The notes under the pieces are model-generated. The model saw only the letters and a program-made list of their open reading frames with translations. It had not been told where the DNA came from and did no database searches. A stretch of DNA of 64,000 nucleotides from the NCBI RefSeq assembly GCF_036711975.1, contig NC_091970.1:3975501-4039500 (forward strand), in the 5' to 3' direction. The stretch comes from Onthophagus taurus (taxonomy: Eukaryota; Arthropoda; Insecta; Coleoptera; Scarabaeidae). The position numbers were made by a program, and so were the translations under genes. Positions 58,601-64,000 of this stretch are shown piece by piece (positions within the stretch are counted from its first letter, which is position 1; each line of letters starts with the position of its first letter).

Positions 58601-59500
58601 GATCAATCACTTCAAATAAATAATTTGGGAGTTCTAAAACGGTTTTTGATGGTGTTTTTGGTTCAATTCCGCTTTTTCTTTGTAAAATTAGATAAATTTA
58701 AGAAGAAACGCCACAGAGGTTATTACGAACTGTTAAAACTGATTTTGCAGAGTAAACAACTTCGAAAAAAAAATTGTCTTTAACAAAATTAATTTAAGTA
58801 ATTATATTTTTTAATTAAAAATAAATCAATTTTAGATGTTTCTTTCGGTTTTAATTAATTAAAAATTTTAATTTATTTATTTATGTATTGGTTGTCATGG
58901 CAACGAGGTATTGTTTCGATGTGTCATTTTTTGACGTTTCATTTTGAGGTTATATATTATATATTCGATATTAAATTGGATTTAAACCCGTTAAAAAAGT
59001 GTTTTCTGAAAGTAAAAAGCCCCGATTTCTTGTTTTCTTTTAACACGGAGTTTTATCGCTAATAATAACCCAGCTGATTGTTCTCGGAAAAACCGTAAAC
59101 AAAATCCGAGTGGAAGTGGTCTTTCGAGATGCTAAAATATTTACAATTTTGCGAACAAATTGAAGTTTTCAAATTCCCAATTAAACTTTTGAACTAATTA
59201 ATTAATTAATAAATTCTTTTTTAAGCGTTACGCTATTGTCCACATCCTACTTTCTAAAATCGCGCCGCCTCTAAACAATTTACGTTCACTTCATCTTTCG
59301 AAGTTTTACTTAAAACTAAAAAGAATTAAAGTCGTAAAAACTCACCGTTTTTTTGGTGATTTCTCAGTGAACTTAACAAAACTTTAAAATTGTTAAATTT
59401 TACACTAAAAGAAGTAATTGTACCAAAATTTTTTAAAATCGCGATAAAATTATTTGATTTTTTTCGCGGATAAAACGGATTCGCTTTATTTTATTCGATT
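55646..59500. other. AT-rich intergenic DNA
   Basis: No recognised gene. Possible leader exon end at 57641 (CAATAACG before GTAAGTAAG), preceded by an ATAACCTCAA motif. A GC-rich spot at 57770-57830 has GGCGCGCGTTTCGTGGGTGC. TGAGGTTAT motifs occur at 55789 and 58944. Confidence 0.4.
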
Positions 59501-59514
59501 AAACATGCGGAGCG

Positions 59515-59645
59515 AGGGCAAGTTTCTACACTACTGAGTGCGCGTTTCGAAGTGTCAAAGCGTGGTGAATCGGGCGCTCGTAGTAGGCCGGGGCGCATGC
59601 GCAATTAAAATAATCTCAACGTCGCGACGCTTCCCCCCTCCAACT
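59515..59645. promoter_or_regulatory. CpG-rich promoter-like block with an NRF1/Ewg site
   Basis: Contains the palindrome GCGCATGCGC (59593-59602), the NRF-1/Erect wing consensus, and CGTCGCGACG (59621). CpG density is far above the flanks. Such sites mark housekeeping-gene promoters in animals. No first exon could be assigned; eRF3, which reads leftward from beyond 64000, does not start here. Confidence 0.4.
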
Positions 59646-59919
59646 TTTCACACTTCCTACACACCACCACTACCACCATTGAAATAATAAAAAAAGATTA
59701 ATAAATAAATAAATTAAATTAATTAATAAAAATCAAGAATCTCAAATAAAATTACATCAAAACTAAAAAATCGATTTTAAATTAATTAATTTATTTTTAT
59801 TTTCTTAGTTATTAAACTTATTAATAATAACTTAATAAAATTATTTTGACGTGTCATTTTGACAGTTAATTTTGAGGTTATTTTTTTAAAATAATTTAGA
59901 TCGTGTCAACGTCACCTGC

Positions 59920-60370
59920 ACCGCACGTACCGGGTCGCGGTTGCGACACTCTCCTGCATGTATCATATTGCGGGGCGCCTTTCTAAATCGGTTTTGCAAC
60001 GAGAACTCTTGTTGAAAAAAAGAAAAATAAGTTAAAAAGTGAATAAAACCTTTACAAAACAGGTTGACCTATATTTATTTACGTTGCTTCGAATAGATGT
60101 AGAGTTATCATGTGGATGAATTAAATTTCAGTTGTTATTAGGAAACTGATTGATCTAATTTGTATGCTACTCGCATAACTCTCGACGGCCTTGCAAAGTC
60201 TCGGGTGGAAGAGAAAAAAAGCGGAACGCAACACTTTCTTTCTCTTGGAGTCGGGCCGAGTAACGGTTCGAGTCGTACAGGAATAGAACCACCAGGAGCA
60301 GGACGGTTTGACCGTTTAGAAAGGCTATATCCTTCGCGTATTTCCATTCGAACAGGATGCAAATTTAAAC
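59920..60370. other. GC-rich blocks without a recognised gene
   Basis: GC-rich spots at 59910-59995 (CCGCACGTACCGGGTCGCGG) and 60180-60370. Frames at 60138-60362 (-) and 60160-60387 (+) overlap on opposite strands and have no domains. Confidence 0.3.
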
Positions 60371-61599
60371 TAAGAGGTGTGTTCTAAATTTAAATGTCAA
60401 ACGTTTAATAAAAAATAAAAAAAAAGAAAGTAAAGTTCATCACAAAAATTTATGTCAAGTTAATTCAAACATTATTTCGATACTTTATACATTGATATTT
60501 AATGTTTTCGCCCACGCGTCTTCCCTCGATTCCCGGGGTAGAGTTTACGCGCCTATTTTTAGTGCAATTTAGCCAGGACGTTGGGGGTACTCGTGGGCGT
60601 AGCCCCCCCTTTTCATCCTTCTCGTCGACGTCGTCATCGTCACCACCCCTGCCCACTATAAAATCGATAGACTTGTTTTTCCAATTTACCCCGGAAACCT
60701 ATCTTTTTTTCGAAAATTAATCATTACCCCGAAACCCGCCAATCTCGCCAATTTGAGTTTAACTTAAAAAAAAGATTTCCATAACCATAACCTAAAAACG
60801 GGGTTTATAACGTTAAAATGTCCAACACGTTCACTTTAACTCGATTCGAACGTCGTAAAATTGAATAAAACGCGTCGTGAGTTTGGATTTTATGGATTCT
60901 ATACGATTTTCCGACCCCGATAACGATTTAAAGAAATTTACGCTTAAAATGCGGCGATGTAATTAACGATAACAGGTTTCAACTTTATCTACACTTTTTT
61001 ACTTAACGCAAAGAAAAAAAATATCGCAATTTGAACGCGGAAATGTTTATAACGCTTAACTTATTTTCTCTGACGCACGCGTGCTTATCGCCTGTTAAAA
61101 CGAATTTTATGCATAACTTGCTAATTTAGCAACTTTCTTTCACTTGGTAAAATAAGTAATTTTAAAAAAGTATTTCAAAAAAATAATTTTTCGAAAATTA
61201 TGCAACCAAATACACGTATTAAAATTAATTCGAATTATTTTCAATAGATGTTGCGATTGTTTATTTATTTTTTGATGTGTCAAACGATTTCAAGTTATTT
61301 AAAAGTGATTTTGTGCTCTGCGCAGTTTAATAAGGTAATTAAATCATTTTTAAGTTCAATTTTATTAGATTGAGTAATTGGATACTGTATTTAGAAATGT
61401 ATTTAATGAAAAACTTTTTTTTCGTTACCTAACCTAGAAATCGGAGAATCATAACTTTTTATTCAATTCAACCTTTTCATATATGGGCTAGAAATAGGTT
61501 TCGCTTAAATTTAGTAAAACCTAAACACCATATAAATTCAAAATTTTAACAACCGCGAAAAATAATTCGTTATTGAAAAATACGGTCGAATCTAAAAGC
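60371..61599. other. AT-rich intergenic DNA
   Basis: A short pyrimidine-rich stretch lies at 60500-60670; frames there overlap on both strands. No supported gene. Confidence 0.4.
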
Positions 61600-61985
61600 G
61601 AGCGCCATCTTTTGTTGACTTTCTGTATTAAACAACAAGAACAATTCTAATAAATATTAATGAAATAAATCATCAAAAATATTGTAATATTTACACCCGG
61701 AGGGTGTTCCAATACGGATTTTGCATACTGTATGTACACTGTAAGTCACAATTTTGACGTTTCGAACATAGCCCGTTCAACCTAATTCCTCTTTAAAAAG
61801 TTTTCTTTCAAATTTTTGTTATTAACTCAGCAATTTTTATGTGATATCGAAAATAGCATCTTTTATCTTCAATTTATGATATAAATCGTTTCTTAACTCC
61901 AAAAAATAAGGTTAAAGAGATTTCTTTTAATTTTAACGTTTTCGAACGTATTCTAATTCAACTTAATTCCTTTCTGAAGATTTGA
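61600..61985. repeat. Dispersed repeat, copy 2
   Basis: GCGCCATCTTTTGTTGACTT at 61603, ATTTTTGTTATTAACTCAGC, ATGATATAAATCGTTTCTTA and CGTATTCTAATTCAACTTAA occur in the same order as at 9096-9330. This copy has an extra internal segment (about 61640-61800) not found in copy 1. Confidence 0.75.
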
Positions 61986-62014
61986 AGGCTTTCTGAAGTA
62001 TATTTTTGTTGCAC

Positions 62015-62245
62015 TAAAACTAAACCTAGAAATATTTGTGTTTAGCCGTGCGTCTAAAGACGCTTTTAGTTTTAATTGTTATTCAACGCTAGATTGTTGT
62101 ATATTTTTATTGAATGCCGCATGTCTCTTAAGACGGCTAAACTCAAATGATTCTAGTTCTAGGATCTAGTGTTAGTTCTACTTTTAGTTGTTATTCAATG
62201 TTATATTGTTGTATTTTTTTTTTACTAAAACTAATAATTATTGTT
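62015..62245. repeat. Palindromic CTAGTTCTAGG element, rearranged
   Basis: ATATTTGTGTTTAGCCGTGC, ATTCAACGCTAGATTGTTGT, TCTCTTAAGACGGCTAAACT and GATTCTAGTTCTAGGATCTA. It directly follows dispersed repeat copy 2, as a fragment of the same family also follows copy 1. Confidence 0.7.
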
Positions 62246-63306
62246 TTAGCAGTCAAAAATTAAACGTCAAAAACAGACGATTTTAAAAATTTATTACCAA
62301 CTTAAATGTAGTAACTAAAATCCCCTAATTTTATTTAAAAGAATAAATTATATTTGAGGTTATTTTTTAAAATAATTTCTATTTCAAATTATTAATAAAA
62401 ATAATGCTCTTATCAAATCATTTCAAATTTTATTGAATATATAAAATCGTTAGCAACATTTCTCGGTTACTCATATATTATATATAAACACTAATACAAA
62501 CTTAATGGAGAAAGGGTCGAAAGTAAGTTTGACGGCTCTCCTTCTCTCGTTTACTATTTCCTTTTTATTTTATTATTTTTTTATTAATTTGTCTATTTTT
62601 AGTCGCTCCTTATGTACAAAAATGGATTTTATTTATTTTTTTGTGTTATCGGAAACGTAGGTACGTAGATTCGTTTTTCTTTATATATAATTATTTATAT
62701 CCGTGTTTCAAGCAGCATGTAGCGCGACTCGTAGGCCTCGCAGAAAGGATTAATTTTCCATAAAGCCCCCCCTTTAATCCATAAAAATCCTCGTTTATGC
62801 GCCCCATTCCCACAATGTTTTACTTTTTATTTACAACGGCACATTAAAAATAAAATAAAAAAAATATTTAACGTACTTATTCTTTTTATCAATAAATAAA
62901 AAGCGGCAGTACAAATTTTACAATTATTTCGTATAATTATACATTTTTTTTTAATTATTAATGAAGATGACAAAAAAAAAAATAAGTAACAATCTGAAAC
63001 GAAAAAAGATCCTCTACACCAAATATTTTGATTATACTTTGAGAAATTAAAATAAAAATTAACTAACTGTACAAAAAAGGATATTCTTATTAAGCCTGTC
63101 TGGATCCCCCTCAGCACCTCAAATAATAAATCAAAGAAAAAAATCTCATCCAACATAGTCTTCATTCGTACACATTTTTTTAAATTTCGTTTTGCGTTGC
63201 TTTTGCGATTTTTAAAACTTTTTATATTCTCATTTTTTTTCTTTTTTTTTTTTTTAATAGAGTATCTTACATCCTAATATGTCTATCTTTGTCCTTATCA
63301 ACAAAA
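62246..63306. other. 3' UTR/flank of eRF3 and AT-rich DNA
   Basis: No separate gene. The frame on the minus strand at 62827-63165 is low-complexity and hydrophobic and lies in the expected 3' UTR. Poly-T runs near 63233-63256. Confidence 0.5.
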
Positions 63307-64000
63307 CTATTCCACAACTTTTAAAACTTTCCCAATGGCAATCGTTTTATCTAAAAAAATGTATCATTAATTTAGTTTTTTCAATTTTTAATCGATTTAC
63401 TTTCATCTCGCAGCGTAAACCTTCCCATTTGAGGAAACAGTTTGAATACTTCCAAACAAATTACTCCCGCACATTCTATTCTCATGATTGCTACTTGGTC
63501 TTGTTTAACGAACCTCGGTCGGGTCTTGCTTTTTTCGCCAGTTTTCTTATCGACTAAACAGATTAAGGCCTAAAATTTTTGTAATAATTAATTATTATAG
63601 GGTTTGATTCACAAATTAGCTTACTTTAACGGTAACCTCTTCGGCGGCACAATGAATATGCATGACAGCGCTGTACCCCGCACAAATAATTGATTTGTGT
63701 TCGAGAATCACAACTTGCGCGTCAAAAATTCGCCCCACTCGAATTGGATGCGCTGCATCGCAAAGAACGAAACCAGGACTAACATCTTCCTCCTCAACCC
63801 CTTTTACCTTTACTTTCACGTTTTCACCAGGCACCACATGCTGGACTTCATCGTCATCCGACCAAAGTTGATCCACCGTCACTGAAGTCTACAAATATTT
63901 TTAATTAATTACTTGTATTAGGATTTAATTTAATTTTATTTTTATTACCCTATTAGGCATAATTACTAAATTAGTTCCTTTCCGACACTCGCCACTTTCA
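63307..64000 (-). CDS. eRF3: Eukaryotic release factor 3 (eRF3/GSPT1), C-terminal exons
   Basis: Partial: the 5' side runs off the window. Exons on the minus strand are 64000-63949, 63888-63625, 63569-63401 and 63350-63307, ending in TAG. Seen: CRKGTNLVIMPNR, VVPGENVKVKVKGVEEEDV, SPGFVLCDAAHPIRVGRIFD, LEHKSIICAGYSAVMHIH, ALICLVDKKTGEKSKTRPRF, FPQMGRFTLRDE and IAIGKVLKVVE. These are beta-barrel domains 2 and 3 of eRF3, an EF-Tu-like translation GTPase. The last domain binds eRF1 to terminate translation; the GTPase domain is outside. All three junctions keep frame; the short last exon (44 nt) is confirmed by the family ending KTIAIGKVLK. Confidence 0.96.

Noticed and set aside
60240..60300. 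A tRNA-like GGTTCGAGTC box
   Set aside because: No matching A box or cloverleaf could be drawn around it.
62827..63165. 112-codon minus-strand frame
   Set aside because: Phe/Ile-rich low complexity within the expected 3' UTR of eRF3.

Overview
The window is nuclear DNA from an insect. It is AT-rich, the introns are short (about 50-300 nt) with GT...AG borders, and the proteins are animal. A beetle is my best guess from the style of the introns and repeats, but nothing in the window proves the order. I rebuilt six protein-coding genes from exons by joining reading frames across splice sites; every junction keeps the frame.

Left part, 1-11 kb (gene-dense). The 3' part of unkempt (CCCH/RING RNA-binding protein) runs + from before base 1 to 2255. 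HAP40/F8A (huntingtin partner) is on the - strand, 5154-4133, tail to tail with unkempt. A large multi-pass membrane protein that I do not recognise is on the + strand, 5798-10932. It has eleven coding exons and 1332 residues, and is head to head with HAP40 across a 643-bp shared promoter region. It contains a 72-nt in-frame exon that looks like a duplicate of the end of the preceding exon.

Middle, 11-48 kb (gene-poor, repeat-rich, with many short GC-rich blocks). It holds a tandem duplication carrying two exon-like segments (11.55-12.66 kb), and an orphan terminal exon of a Rho-type GTPase with an in-frame stop (15.77-15.99 kb). There is a degenerate satellite (18.06-19.56 kb), and several families of palindromic or terminal-inverted-repeat elements, including a hAT-type element with an 8-bp target duplication, a TA-flanked Tc1/mariner-type element and a 457-bp element with inverted ends. 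A single-coding-exon leucine-rich-repeat membrane protein is on the - strand (36038-34980). A decayed copy of its last codons and 3' flank lies next to it. A possible gene start, unnamed, is seen at 39.0-39.5 kb.

Right part, 48-64 kb. The bHLH gene dimmed (Mist1 family) is on the - strand, 49293-48354, in three exons. It is followed on its 5' side by about 14 kb without a recognisable gene, holding a 21-bp minisatellite, an 83-bp tandem repeat and a few GC-rich promoter-like blocks. The last four coding exons of translation release factor eRF3 are on the - strand from 63307 to the window end.

The GC-rich islands spread over 12-45 kb and 51-60 kb, near a developmental transcription factor, fit distal regulatory DNA, but this is inference. 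No CRISPR, operon, prophage or tRNA was seen.
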